NCBI GenBank assembly: GCA_036873135.1
Contig: JAPTYO010000018.1
Coordinates: 13,073,503 to 13,137,502 of the forward strand
Reading direction: 5' to 3'
DNA: 64,000 bases
Source of the DNA: Clarkia xantiana subsp. parviflora
Lineage: Eukaryota; Streptophyta; Magnoliopsida; Myrtales; Onagraceae
Shown here: in pieces, positions 46,426 through 57,542 of the stretch
How positions within the stretch are numbered: the first letter of the stretch is position 1
How the letters are laid out: every line of letters starts with the position of its first letter
Program-made: the position numbers and the translations under genes
The notes under the pieces: generated by a model
Told to the model about the DNA's origin: nothing
What the model saw: only the letters and a program-made list of their open reading frames with translations
The model's database searches: none

Positions 46426-47819
46426 TGGTTCAAAACCCGTGCTTGACTCTTTTCCAAGATAAGATATTCGTCCAATTTAGGTTCGGTACTGACCTCAGGG
46501 GTGGCTTGTTTGTCAATTCGAATGTTGAAATCAGGAATTTGACCAACTTCAATTTTTTGCCGTGCGTACGTAATCTGTGTATAGGGTTAGCGTAGCGGAC
46601 AATATATGTATGACAACATGCAATTATATTCGAAATATCGTGTAATGAGTGAAATAAAGATTTATACAACGTGATAATATCATGGTACATGATGTAAACA
46701 TGTAACATGTTGTCAGTATGCAAATGACGACATAATAGACGGATGATGTATTCATGTAATAAGCAAAACACTTAGAATAATATAAAAATGGAATGCATGT
46801 TTGTCAACATTGAGCATGATGTAAACATAGTAAATGATGCAAGCATGTAGTATGGTGTAAATGTGAGACATGATATAAACATGAGATTCATACTTAGATT
46901 ATAAAAATAATCATGTAATGATCACAAATAATAAACGTGCACGATAAATCCTATGTACGTACTATGAAATAATAATTGTGTGTAGTGTGTCATGAAGCAA
47001 TGTGTAATATGTATGCAATATGAACATAGGAGAGATGCAAAGATGCTTGTAAAGGTTTCTAAGGACTTATATGAAAATACATGGAAGTTTAGTCCTCAGC
47101 ACACGGTGTAGACATTATTAGTAAAAATTAGAAGAGAGAATATTTATTAGCTTACATCCTTTATAGATAAATCTCCAAGAAGCTCTCCATTCTTTATGAA
47201 GATGAAGCTCTTGAGATCATAGATTTGGAGTAGACACATCATTGTTGATATCAATTGGATTCCGGTGTGGCACGAGTCAATTCGGACTCGCTTCGTGTTG
47301 GTGAGTTCAATTCCGTACATGGTTGGACATTTCTCGATTTTTTTGGACTTGATTCAATCTTGAAATCACTATGTACCTAGTTATCTTATCATGCATACAA
47401 GGTGTTTGATAAAATGCATTAGAATACTTAACCCCCAAATTGGCCAAAATTTTTCTAAGTGCTGAAAATTTTAGAAAAGTGCAAATGAATCGTTATACTT
47501 CCCTTATGCATAGTGTTCACTGCCGACATGTTGTTCCATGCCTTAGCCGTTGTTTTTGCATGCTTGACATTGATTATTGGTAGTTGTACGTACATGACCG
47601 CCCATGGTTGTATGTTGGTAATGATAGCTTAGGCAATGTACGTTGAGCGTCATGTGTAGACTGTCGATCATCGTCTGCAAACATGCTAAAACATTTAGAA
47701 AATATTTTGACAATATTTAATGCTTGTTACCATAGATGTCATCGTATGAGTTTTGTCGATAAGCATCGTAGGAATGCTTAGGAGGTATTGTAGAAGTTGA
47801 TAATAGCTACTTGATGTAT
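46426..47819. other. B 3' untranslated region
   Basis: AT-rich, no gene. It matches the A region 56100-57520 in inverted orientation (for example ATGTTGACAAACATG near 46800 and 57135). It includes many CATGTAA/TGTAAAC-like short motifs but no clear array. Confidence 0.6.
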
Positions 47820-48600
47820 GCAATCCATCTTTGTCGACATGTACGTATGTACATGGAAACACTTAGAAAATATTTTCCCGTTGTTGACATGTATGTATGT
47901 ACATGGAAACACTTAGAAAATATTTTCTCCTTGTCGACATGCACCCTTGTCGACATGTATGTACGTACATGGAAACACTTAGAAAATATTTTCTCCTTGT
48001 CGACATGCACCCTTGTCGACATGTATGTACGTACATGGAAACACTTAGAAAATATTTTCTCCTTGTCGACATGCATCATTGTCGACATGTATGTACGTAC
48101 ATGGAAACAATTAGAAAATATTTTCTCCTTGTCGACATGTATGTACATACATGGAAACACTTAGAAAATATTTTCTCCTTGTCGACATGCATCCTTGTCG
48201 ACATGTATGTATGTACATGGAAACACTTGGAAAATATTTTCTCCTTGTCGACATGCATCCTTGTCGACATGTATGTACGTACATGGAAACACTTAGAAAA
48301 TATTTTCTCCTTGTCGACATGCATCCTTGTCGACATGTATGTACGTACATGGAAACACTTAGAAAATATTTTCTCCTTGTCGACATGCATCCTTGTCGAC
48401 ATGTATGTACGTACATGGAAACACTTAGAAAATATTTTTTCCTTGTCGACATGCATCCTTGTCGACATGTATGTACATGGAAATACTTAGAAAATATTTT
48501 TCATTTGTCGACATGCATACTTGTCGACATGTATGTACGTACATGGAAATACTTAGAAAATATTCTTCACTTCTCGACATGCATGTACATACTTGTACAG
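47820..48600. repeat. B 66 bp tandem array
   Basis: About twelve copies of a 66 bp unit with the order CTTGTCGACATGCATC, CTTGTCGACATGTATG, TACGTACATGGAAACACT, TAGAAAATATTTTCTC; some copies lack the first 18 bp. The unit includes palindromes TGTCGACA and TGTACGTACA. 66 is a multiple of three, so long false frames occur on both strands. The same unit, inverted, is in A at 55685-56090. Confidence 0.95.
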
Positions 48601-49540
48601 CACACTTAGAATTTTTCTCTATCCCTGGCTATGTACGTTGTATCCATATTCTTGATGTAACCGCAGGTTGTATGCCAACACCTTGTTGTATGCTAACACT
48701 TGGTAATATGCTGACACATAGTAGTATGCTGACCGCTTGCAATATGCTGACTGTCATCCTGAGCAAAACACTTAGAAAATATTTCGCTCTTGTAATCATG
48801 TATGCTGCGAGTATGAGCTCGATGTCAACATGTAAGGTTGATGTGTTGAAGAAGTTGCCCCCCTTGCATGATGCTCATTACTTGATTAATTGATGTCGGT
48901 ACACATATACGTCCTTCTGAAGATTTGGTATGTTGATGATCTTTATGTCTTGTATCATGTTGTAATGTAGGTTGGACTTGATGGAAAAAGCTCGTCTTTG
49001 CAGATAGCCGATGTGAACAGTAATTCGCTCTTTGGGAGGAATGTCCGTACAAGTGCCCCCGCTACTCTGGAGTCTCCGGACATGGTTGCGGCAAAGGACT
49101 TGCGAGTAAGACACCTCCTTGTATCTTCTTTGAACTTGATAATTTTCGAAGTTGTTGTTTTCATGTTGCTGAACGCATGGTTGCAGTTCCCGTTTTTAGC
49201 ACAATTCTCAAAAGATCCGACGCAGGGGCGCGTTACTCGAGTGATTCTTAGTTCTTTATGCCGAGTACGACCGTGCTAACTCCTTCTTGTGATAAAGGGA
49301 ATAGAGTTGAGGGTCGTGCGGTGGTGCCTTCTGCCCCCCCGGTCGAGGGACTGGCCCAAGGAGGAGCGTTCCTCCCATTGAGGTAAGCATTTGTTGACGG
49401 CTGATTTTGATGCACGTAATGCTGATTGTCGCGCTTATGTTGAAGAGCTATGTCGTGTTGAAGTTGAAGCGACCATTCTTGTCGTGTCCTTTGTGTGGAT
49501 GACGACATTGCATTTGATGTTGACATTATGATCTCTTTAC
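48601..49540 (+). pseudogene. Remnant of the antisense accessory gene in B
   Basis: This is where the antisense gene should lie (plus strand, since B is minus). Only weak traces remain: an open stretch 48998-49279, and near 49395-49480 a frame reading DARNADCRAYVEELCRVEVE, like a coiled coil. A GTAAG-like donor is near 49105. The assignment rests mostly on position. Confidence 0.35.
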
Positions 49541-51189
49541 CATAGATCCTTAGAGATGATGTTATCTCTTGGTTGGTGTCAGGTTGTCCGCTTCCAGCAT
49601 GTTGAACCCTTTGTGAATGGGTTGATGTTGTTTTGATGATTCTTTGTTAATGCCTTTGCCTGCATGATATTTCGTCACTTGGACCTGTTTTCAATAATAA
49701 TAAACATATGATAACTTGTTAGTAATATTTCATACCTTGAGCTATCTTTATTGTCCGTATATATTGGACTTGCATGATAGGATTGAACTCCTTGATGTGA
49801 TGGACAGAGCATAGGATGTTGCGACTTGCGCATTGCAGGGTGTTATGTACACTTGGTACTTGTAGCACTGCAGGTAGTAATATACTTGGCACTTGGCCTT
49901 TGACATGTAACAGTTTCGTCTTGACTTACCAAGACTTAAGTTTATACCGTCTCTTAGTTCCACTCTAAGGCGACGTTGTTGCAAGATACTTCTTGCTGAT
50001 TTTGTTGTTTTGGCATTAAATGCTAAAGAGCAAGATAACGTTATACAAGACTCGACTTGTAAGTTTGATGAGTTTTGTATAAGGTTTGCTTTAAAAAGCG
50101 TATAACATGAAGCTATCATTTTTCAGGCTTAAGTCTTCATGGTGTATGAACCCTTAGGAGAGTATGCTTTACTTTTGATGTGTGGGGTTGTCGTCTAACA
50201 AGAGGACTTCCGCCACGATGGGGTGATCAGTCCCATCACTGCATTTGCCGCATCCTGTTTCAATTCAGGGAATGGCTATGAACATGAGGATTTGCTTCTA
50301 AGAGCATTTCGCAGCATGCCATTTTTTAGAAGTAAACATGGGGTTTGTCCTTACAAAGAGGATACCACAACATGCTACTTTTGATAGTAAATCTTAGTGT
50401 TTATCCAAGATATTGCTTGCTGTTGACGCTTTTGGAATAGTCGTCATTTTGAGTAGAGAATTTCATAAGTCCCTTTTTGTAGATAATCAGCAAGTTGTCA
50501 TTGCCACATATAAGTTGACTGTACACATTGCGCGATGGCTTTGTGTTGCTGACATCTTTTTGATATAGCCGTTGTTATGGATGGAGAAATAAACTCCCTG
50601 TTGGTGTAGATAATAGATATGTTGGTTTTGTATGCCATAAATCCCTTATTGAACATAATGCTTAGCTTGTATTGTTGAAGTAGATATTATGTGATAGGTT
50701 ACTACTTGGCATAATTCCCATGTAGTAATCATAGTGTAGCATGTACCTACGAACAGAGTTGCTCTTTAGATAGTTGCAATGTTTATAAGTTTGCAAAAAT
50801 ATGGAGTTATGAAATTTTCTTTTTAGTAATGCGTATAATAAATAAAGTAAAGGAATCTGATACGAGGATTCCTTGTTTGTGTAGGAAACTTCCCTAAGTG
50901 CGGACGTGATAGGTGCGGATCATGATAGGTGCGGATCATGACATGTGCGTATATGTTGGGAGCGTAGCTTTTCCAAATATCACCCGCTATGTGTGGTTGT
51001 GAATATGTATGTATGAACAACGACTATGCATCATTGTATGCGTCCTCTAGTTGATATACGTTGATGCCTCCTTAGCATGATTTACATGCCTATATATGAT
51101 CATTGCTTGGTGTTTCCTTCTTAGAAGAATGGTGCCGCGTGTTCTTTCAATTATTCGTTTCTTCATTTCGGTGGAATGCCGAGCACTTG
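49541..51189. other. B region between antisense remnant and gag-protease
   Basis: Noncoding. 49900-50400 matches A 43700-44220 inverted. RT, RNase H and integrase, which occupy 40060-43381 in A, are missing between this region and 51190. Nothing else recognised. Confidence 0.55.
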
Positions 51190-51640
51190 TCAGGTTGGTG
51201 CCCCCCAAGTCGCTTGGCAGTCGTACCGCTGTTTCCTGATGGTTTCTATTACTTTATCTTCTGACCGTGATGCGCCTACTTGGACCGTTTTTTCAGGCTC
51301 ATCTATCTTGATTTCTTGTAATGCTTCAATGAAAGCAGGACGTGCATGATCTACCCTTGAGTTTTCATCAATGGCGGGAATTCCACTATTGTTTGTCTTG
51401 ACATTATGTTGGAGTGCAACCTTGTAGCAGTCTTTTGATAGCTGTTGATCTTCCTTCATTTCACCAATTCCTGCCTTTGTTGGGAACTTGATCTTTTGGT
51501 GTGATGTCGACGTTATCATACCTCACTTGTTCATGGTTGTATTCCCTAGGATTCCATTATATGCGTCAAGCTTTTCTGCAATCACGAACGGAATGCCGAT
51601 TTGAAGTTGTCGCTCTCCTTCTCCTATTGCGCATTGCGCG
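51190..51640 (-). pseudogene. B protease tail and start of pol
   Basis: Minus strand: RQLQIGIPFVIAEKLDAYNG from about 51600, a stop at about 51522, then from 51519 SHQKIKFPTKAGIGEMKED, QLSKDCYKVALQHNVK, DHARPAFIEALQEIKIDEP and the first residues of the RT region (ASRSEDKVIE). At about 51230 the match to A pol ends and unrelated sequence follows, marking the pol deletion. Here the protease-to-RT reading frame is continuous, which shows that A has lost one base near 40078. Confidence 0.8.
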
Positions 51641-52418
51641 GTGTTGAATTAATGTGCTGGCTTTGCGATGTATGCTTCATGTGTTTACTTTCAAAATGCC
51701 TGGGTTTGTTTGACGTGTTTCTTCATACACTTGTGACTCTTCCCGAGGTTGTGTCTGTATGACGATTGTGAACATGGTTGTGAGATGTTATACTGGTGGA
51801 ATCCTCATCTTCACCTTTGTTTTGGCCGAAGATTAGGTTTCGCTGTCGGCGTACGTTTTGAGTGGTACGATCCTTCTTGTGTTCTTGACAAGGGTAAACT
51901 TGCTGGATGTTTGAAATAATTTTCTAACTATTTTCTCGTGATGGGTTTGGCACAGGCGTGCGTACAATATAGGAGTATATCCTGAATTCCTATCTTCCAC
52001 CATGCTGATGACGTTGTCACTTGGGTAATGCCCCCGCCTTGTTTATTATTGTAGTGCGATTTTTAGCCTTGTGCGTATAGAATGCTTGAGGCTCCGTTGC
52101 ATGGGGATGTTGTTTGTCCTAAGCCATTTGTTGTTCATATTGCGATAGCTTGTGTTGTTGACGCAATAAATATGTGCGTAGTTGTTACTTGGCGTTATTC
52201 CAAGGTAGTATGCATGATATAATAATGTACCTACGAAAGTAGATTTAACCTTCATTAGATATTTGGAGTTCGTACAACGGATTACAGGAAGGCGTCTAAT
52301 GATCGCTCCTTTTGAAAAGTACTAAGGCTAATAAGCATAAGTTGTACTTAATCTAAGAAGACTTAAAGTAGATATGCGAAAAAAGGAGATAAAGGGATTC
52401 CTGATGTGTTTGACGTCT
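51641..52418. other. Degraded part of B between gag and protease tail
   Basis: The protease active site should be here but I cannot recognise it. No open frame or array. Confidence 0.35.
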
Positions 52419-52652
52419 TCATAGGTGATTTGTTGGCAAGTTGACTCTGCCACGTGCCACATAATTTCTCAGTGCATCTAGCGTGTTGAGCTCTTCAATC
52501 TCCGCTTTTGAGGATGAACAAATGTTGATGTCATGCCCCCCAGTTTTATGGTGCTTGCATCGTTCTTCAACATTCTTGCCAAGGAAGGCAGTCATTGACT
52601 CAAGTGGACGGTGAAGTTTGTTTTCCGAGAGTTTGAAATTTGTTTCCTCCAC
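52419..52652 (-). pseudogene. B second nucleocapsid knuckle
   Basis: 78-codon frame with RCKHHKTGGHDINIC, a complete C-x2-H-x4-H-x4-C knuckle, followed by KAEIEELNTLDALRNYVARG, the normal context after a Tat gag knuckle. It follows another knuckle at 52749-53147, so the domain is present twice. Confidence 0.75.
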
Positions 52653-52748
52653 CTTCGTGCTCCAAGGATTGTATAAGTCGTCATAATTGGTTCCATAAGT
52701 GTCGTTGTTTTTCCGGCGTTTGACGATAGGTGGATTATCATTCGCCTT

Positions 52749-53147
52749 TTATTTTCCCTTGCCTTTTCCTGAAGACTTCACATGAGACTTCCTTTGATGC
52801 TTATTCCCTTGGTCGATATACTTCTTCATTTCTCCTTTTAAGATTAAGCTGTTTACATGAAACCTTAATCCAACACAGCTTTCCGTCTCGTGGCCATACA
52901 CTTCGTGATTTTCACACAATTTGCTTTCATCTTTTCCCAATGGGCCCTTGCGGAAATTAGAGGGTTTTTTCCACAGCTTGGTCTCCTTTATCTCTTTCAA
53001 GATGACGGACGCCGGTGTGTTCAATGGAACACATTTTGCGAGATTAGTCTTTTTGAGCCTTTGGACGTCTAACTGGAATGGCCTCTTTTGTTGCGGTTGT
53101 CTCTTTTCCCAGGAAGTGTCTATCTTTTCTTCAATCATTGCCTTCAA
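52749..53147 (-). pseudogene. B gag, nucleocapsid part (first knuckle)
   Basis: Frame with FQLDVQRLKK, CVPLNTPASVILKEIKE, FRKGPLGKDESK and the knuckle LCENHEVYGHETESC (first segment C-x2-H, then x4-H, x4-C), followed by a lysine-rich tail. The order fits the C-terminal half of Tat gag. No capsid core with the WFFSLP motif is seen in B. Confidence 0.78.
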
Positions 53148-53306
53148 GGTTCTTGTTGTAAGTCCCGTGATTGGGACATCATCGTCATTAACAGGTTTTT
53201 TCCGTCCATCCTTGTGACAGGTGTTAGCATCGTCTTGGCTTGTCTTAGTGGAAGGGTCTTCCTTGTGTATTTTTGAGCGGGAGGTTGGAGGTTGTTTCTA
53301 TGCCCC

Positions 53307-54119
53307 TTATTGGTGTTGTGCTATCACATACGAGTTGCATGAGCGTGCAGCTCCTTGCCTTGGTTGTTGGTACTGGAAGGTACCTTCCGTGTATTGACCC
53401 CCTATTCTTTGGTACGGTGTGTATTGATGACTTGTGACTCGAGACTTTGTTCCTGTCTCCTTGACTTGTCCGTTGTTTGGAGGTACAGGTGGTGGTGGCG
53501 GGGCATATCCTTGGTTCCTTAACATCTTTCGGAATGCAAACAGCTCTTCGAGCGCGGTCATCATAGTGGGAGTGACAGGTGATGGCGGGTTGACACCTTT
53601 GTATTGGAGGACTCCTTGGTCGTACTGTGCGAAGGATGCATTTCTTGTTGGCATGAAGAAAGCATTGGATGTGGCAACAGGGATGTGGGAGGATCCAAGT
53701 TGTCTTCTTGTCATCTTCTGCGTGGTTATGGGTAATGCGTCGTGGTATGCAACGTGCTCCTTGTCCTTTTATGAAAAATCAATGACATCTTCAAAGGAGA
53801 CATCCTTTATGTTGACATACTCCAAGTTGGTGTCATCGGTCTTGTGCATTGTCTTTGCAACGTACACTTCTTGCTCGTATGAGTTCTCGCTTTCACCGTC
53901 AAAGTCTCCATGGATCATATATATGTTTGCCATCTTTTCCGGGTGGGGTGCAATGTATGCTGTATTTTGGACTTTAAGGCCATGCTGTGTGGAAGGCACG
54001 TTTGCGGTTGGCACGGATGAGGCGGTGGATCCTATATCTGGAACGTGAGAACGTCCTGGTCGATTTCTTGTCGGCTTCGGCTTGCCTGCACCCGCCTTCT
54101 TTGGTCGTCTTCCAGTCAT
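53307..54119 (-). pseudogene. B gag N-terminal region with a fused protease fragment
   Basis: Starts MTGRRPKKAGAGKPK as in A, then KMANIYMIHGDFDG and DFS|KDKEHVAYHDALP, which correspond to the gag-protease linker and protease start of A, with a stop (TAA, 53769-53771) at the bar. The same frame goes on to MTRRQLGSSHIPVA, a second gag-like start, and a polar, proline-rich stretch (YAPPPPPVPPNNG) ending at 53307. So B has a gag-protease deletion form like A's, followed by gag again. Confidence 0.7.
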
Positions 54120-54150
54120 AGCTCGCGGTGCGTAACGACTTTTTGTTCAA

Positions 54151-54170
54151 ATCACCCTGACGGCGCCAAA
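54151..54170 (-). other. B primer binding site
   Basis: Minus strand TTTGGCGCCGTCAGGGTGAT; TGGCGCCGT core. Confidence 0.82.
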
Positions 54171-54862
54171 TGTTATGTTCGCTTCACCACTTGGGCAGCT
54201 TCGGGCTTTTTCCTTCACGAACATGCTTCTTCCTTCACGATCGGGCTCGAGATATATGTATAAGGACAGGAACGCTGCAATCCTTAATACACAATCACCG
54301 AGCTGAATTCCCGGTCTTCGACCTTAAGGTTCTGATCTTCGGGTCCTGCACGAAGGGCAGTAACCAGCGTGTGAGGGGGGAATGCTGGTTGGGCCCACTC
54401 CGACGCTCAAGTTAGCACTTCTAGAGAGAGAAAGCCTTAGTTAGAAGTCAGAGCATTTCAAGTCCAAAAGTGAGGGAAATGTCTAAAATGAGAGACCTAG
54501 GCCCCTATTTATAGGGAACCTAAGGATCATGCTCAATTTTGAATGGCTTGATGTCGGTATGTGGAAATACGTATACCGTCACCAAGGTGGACTATGCGTG
54601 CACCAACTTCTCACAATCGGCAAAAATAATCGGGGTGAGCGCGGAGGAAAAAACGGCAATCCGGACCCGTCCGGATTGCCAAGGCAATCCAAACTGGTCC
54701 GGACCGCCTTAGGGAAATCCGGAAGTCCTTCGGTCCGGGAATTGCGCGTGTCCCGGACCGTTTTAGACTTGGGTGTCCGCGAAAGGGTTTTTTTACGGGT
54801 TTTTGGATATTTTACGAGGCCCGAAATGTAAATAAGAACCCGAATTGGACAGATATCTAATA
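54171..54862 (-). repeat. B 5' LTR
   Basis: 692 bp. Minus-strand TATA box (TATAAATA) at 54506-54513. The first base pair of the LTR is changed (TATTAG instead of TGTTAG at its outer end), a single C-to-T on the plus strand. Confidence 0.9.
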
Positions 54863-54867
54863 GAAGA
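54863..54867. other. Target site duplication of B, right copy (GAAGA)
   Basis: Matches 45679-45683. Confidence 0.88.
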
Positions 54868-55411
54868 TACCATCGTGCATTCAGTGACTTCCTTTCTCTT
54901 ATCAATGATGGAGGGAGGAAGGGTAGCATTCGTCCTTACACGCTTAGGATCACTCGAGACATGCGACACCACCTCGGATCGCTTGACAGGAAGTTGATAA
55001 TCATCCACGGAAACATCAAGAACAGGGGAACGTACTGAATAATCAAAAATACAAAACAAATGTGAAGTCAAAGAAGTAAAAGATAAGGAAAAGTTACAAG
55101 GAAAAACATCTTACCCATGAGCCCCTTTCCGCGACCATATCCAGAAGTCACGGGGGCAGCAAGAACAAGTGATGAAGCGGACGTCTCGGATGGAGGAGTG
55201 TTGCGAATAGACTCCGCGTGTAAGGAAGAGTTCTTACCAATAAAACAGTCTACAAGGATGATATAATCAAGGTTACGAAGACCGTCAACATGTAGCTCGT
55301 CACCAACATCTGAACATAATATCACTCGCGGAACGGGGATAGAAGACTTACTCATAGTAACCGCGGCAAGGAGACTAACTCTGAAAAGGAGATTGCGTAA
55401 CTTGGAATCCT

Positions 55412-55684
55412 GAAAATTACAAATAACAAATCGATCAGTGTACGAGCACTATGTATGTACACGCATGTCGACATGGATACATGATTATAAGGGCAAATTA
55501 TTTTCTAAGTGTTATGCTCAAGATGACAGTCAGCATATTGCAAGCGGACAACATGCTACTATGTGTCAGCATATTACCAAGTGTTAGGATACAACAAGGT
55601 GTTGGCATACAACCTGCGGTTACATCAAGAATATGGATACAACGTACATAGCCAGGGATAGAGGAAAAATTCAAAGTGTGGGGA
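55412..55684. other. Degraded upstream part of A's antisense gene
   Basis: The minus strand has a splice-acceptor-like T-rich stretch before 55411. Further up, 55500-55680 matches B 48600-48780 inverted (the GCATATTGCAAGCGG block). No coding exon recognised, so the expected N-terminal domain appears deleted. Confidence 0.45.
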
Positions 55685-56090
55685 AAGTGCGCACATACAA
55701 GTATGTACATGCATGTCGAGAAGTGAAGAATATTTTTTCTAAGTATTTCCATGTACGTACATACATGTCGACAAGGATGCATGTCGACAAGTGAAGAATA
55801 TTTTCTATGTATTTCCATGTACGTACATACATGTCGACAAGGATGCATGTCCACAAGTGAAGAATATTTTCTAAGTATTTCCATGTGCGTAGATACAGGT
55901 CGACAAGGATGCATGTCGATAAGTGAAGAATATTTTCTAAGTATTTCCATGTATGTACATACATGTCGACAAGGGTGCAAGTCGACAAGTGAAGAATATT
56001 TTCTAATTGTTTCCATGTACGTACATACATGTCAACAAAGGGAGAATATTTTCTAAGTGTCTCCATGTACGTACATACATGTCGACAAGG
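55685..56090. repeat. A 66 bp tandem array
   Basis: Six to seven copies of the B unit in the opposite orientation (ACATACATGTCGACAAGG, ATGCATGTCGACAAGTG, AAGAATATTTTCTAAGT, ATTTCCATGTACGT). The copy number is about half that in B. Palindromes TGTCGACA and TGTACGTACA are kept in most units. Confidence 0.93.
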
Positions 56091-57524
56091 ATGGATCGCG
56101 TGCATCAAGTAGCTATTATCAACGTCTACACAATACCTCCTAAGCATTCCTATGACGCTTATCGACAAAGCTCATATGACTACATCTATGGTAACAAGCA
56201 TTAGATATTGTTAAAATATTTTCTAAGTGTTTTAGCATGTTTGCAGACAATGACCGATAGTCTATACATAACGCTCAACGTACATTGCCTAAGCAACGCT
56301 AAAACAACGACTAAGGCATGGAACAACATGTCGACAATAAACACTATGCATAAGGAAAGTATAAAGATTCATTTATACTTTTCTAAAATTTTCAGCACTT
56401 AGAAATTTTTTGGCCGATTTGGGGCTAAGTATTCTAATGCATTTTATCAAACACCTTGTATGCATGGTAAGATAACTAGGTACATGGTGATATCAAGACT
56501 AAATCAAGGCCAAACGAAGTCCGAAAAGTCCAGCCATGTACAAAATTGGACTCACCGACACGAAGCAAGTTCAAATTGCTACTCGCCCTCACCCGAAGAC
56601 CCACGCGCCGCCGTTGCAACTTCACGCGCCGCCGCGGTGACCTCACGTGCCGTCCCCTCTTCTACACGCGCCGCCTTGGCCTCCTCCTTGCCCAGATTCG
56701 ATCTTGATCGATGTCAAATATGATGTGACTACTCCAAATTCACACCTTCATGAATTCCTTTTTCACCAAGAATGGAGAGCTTCTTGGGGATTTATCTATA
56801 AAGGATGTAAGATAATGGGTATTCTCTCTCCTAATTCTCATTAATAGTGCCTACACCATGTGCTAAGGACTAAACTAATATCTATTTTCGCACAAGTCCT
56901 TAGTATCATGTATGAGTATACTTACACCTCTCCTATGCTTGTTTTACATACATGCTCCCTAGTGTTGCATGAAGCGCTTCGTAGATCGTTACGCATGTTA
57001 TTATTCTTATATGTGCACAATGCTAACTCATTATTGTTGTATGATTACTTTTAGAATTTAAGTATGAATTGAATGTTTGCGTCATACTACATGCTTGCAT
57101 CATTTACTATGTTTACATCATGCTCAATGTTGACAAACATGCTTTCCAATTTCATATTATTCAAAGTGTTTTGCTTATTGCATGATCACGTCGTCCGTTT
57201 ACAATGTCGTCATCTACAAATTGACAACGTATTACATGTTTACATCGTATACCATGATAATATCACGTTGCATGATTCTTTTTTATTACAAGTATTTCAT
57301 TCATTATATGATATTGCGAATATAATTTCATGTCGTTGTACGCATATTGTCAGTTACGCTAACCCTGTAAACAGATTACGTACATACGGCGGAAAATTAA
57401 AGTTGGTCAAGTTTATGGTCTCAACACTCGAATTGACAAACAGGCCATCCCTGAGGTTAGTACCGAACCTAAATTGGACGAATATCTTATCTTAAAAAGA
57501 GTCAAGCACGGGTTTTGAACCACT
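56091..57524. other. A 3' untranslated region
   Basis: Inverted match of B 46426-47819. The short GC-rich piece 56580-56700 (CGCGCCGCC repeats) is absent from B at the corresponding place. No gene. Confidence 0.55.
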
Positions 57525-57525
57525 A

Positions 57526-57542
57526 CTTGACTCGGGGGAAAG
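57526..57542 (+). other. A polypurine tract
   Basis: TTGACTCGGGGGAAAG directly before TGTTAGATATC. Confidence 0.85.

Larger units (their letters stand above)
45684..54862 (-). mobile_element. Element B: gag-only derivative of the A family, inserted in A
   Basis: 9.2 kb, minus strand, LTRs of 722 and 692 bp, duplication GAAGA, TGGCGCCGTC primer site, TTGACTCGGGGGC polypurine tract. It holds gag pieces with two knuckles and a protease tail running into the first residues of RT (51519-51190), but nothing of RT catalysis, RNase H or integrase. Its 3' half matches A's 3' half, including the tandem array. B is younger than A. It must have moved with foreign enzymes, perhaps those of an A-like relative with intact pol. 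Confidence 0.88.
44476..55411 (-). pseudogene. Antisense accessory gene of A (candidate introns, split by B)
   Basis: Read leftward, opposite to A's gag-pol. A splice acceptor is near 55412; the exon with MSKSSIPVPRVIL runs to 55115; intron 55114-55035 (80 nt, GTAAGA..TTCAG); an exon from 55034 runs to the insertion of B at 54863. It resumes at 45683 with a TAG near 45675, then an intron to about 45570, an exon with PPLKRDHFLRPLEGD.. and a third intron near 45309-45222. The last exon is a coiled coil (VSLELARSKEKVCALGL..ETQISDFEAEM) with TAA at 44998-45000, then YLSTPAFSLAAKK and ALAPDFPFDKLGPCSDYV. That last motif recurs in C (SPNFPFAQLGEYAMF). The N-terminal PF04195-like domain seen in D is missing here. 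Function unknown. Confidence 0.65.

Noticed and set aside
47811..48490. Long open frames of 117-197 codons on both strands
   Set aside because: They run through the 66 bp array; the period is a multiple of three, so open frames are automatic on both strands.
47820..48600. CRISPR-like array (regular repeats with palindromes)
   Set aside because: Units are contiguous without unique spacers, and the context is a plant retrotransposon.
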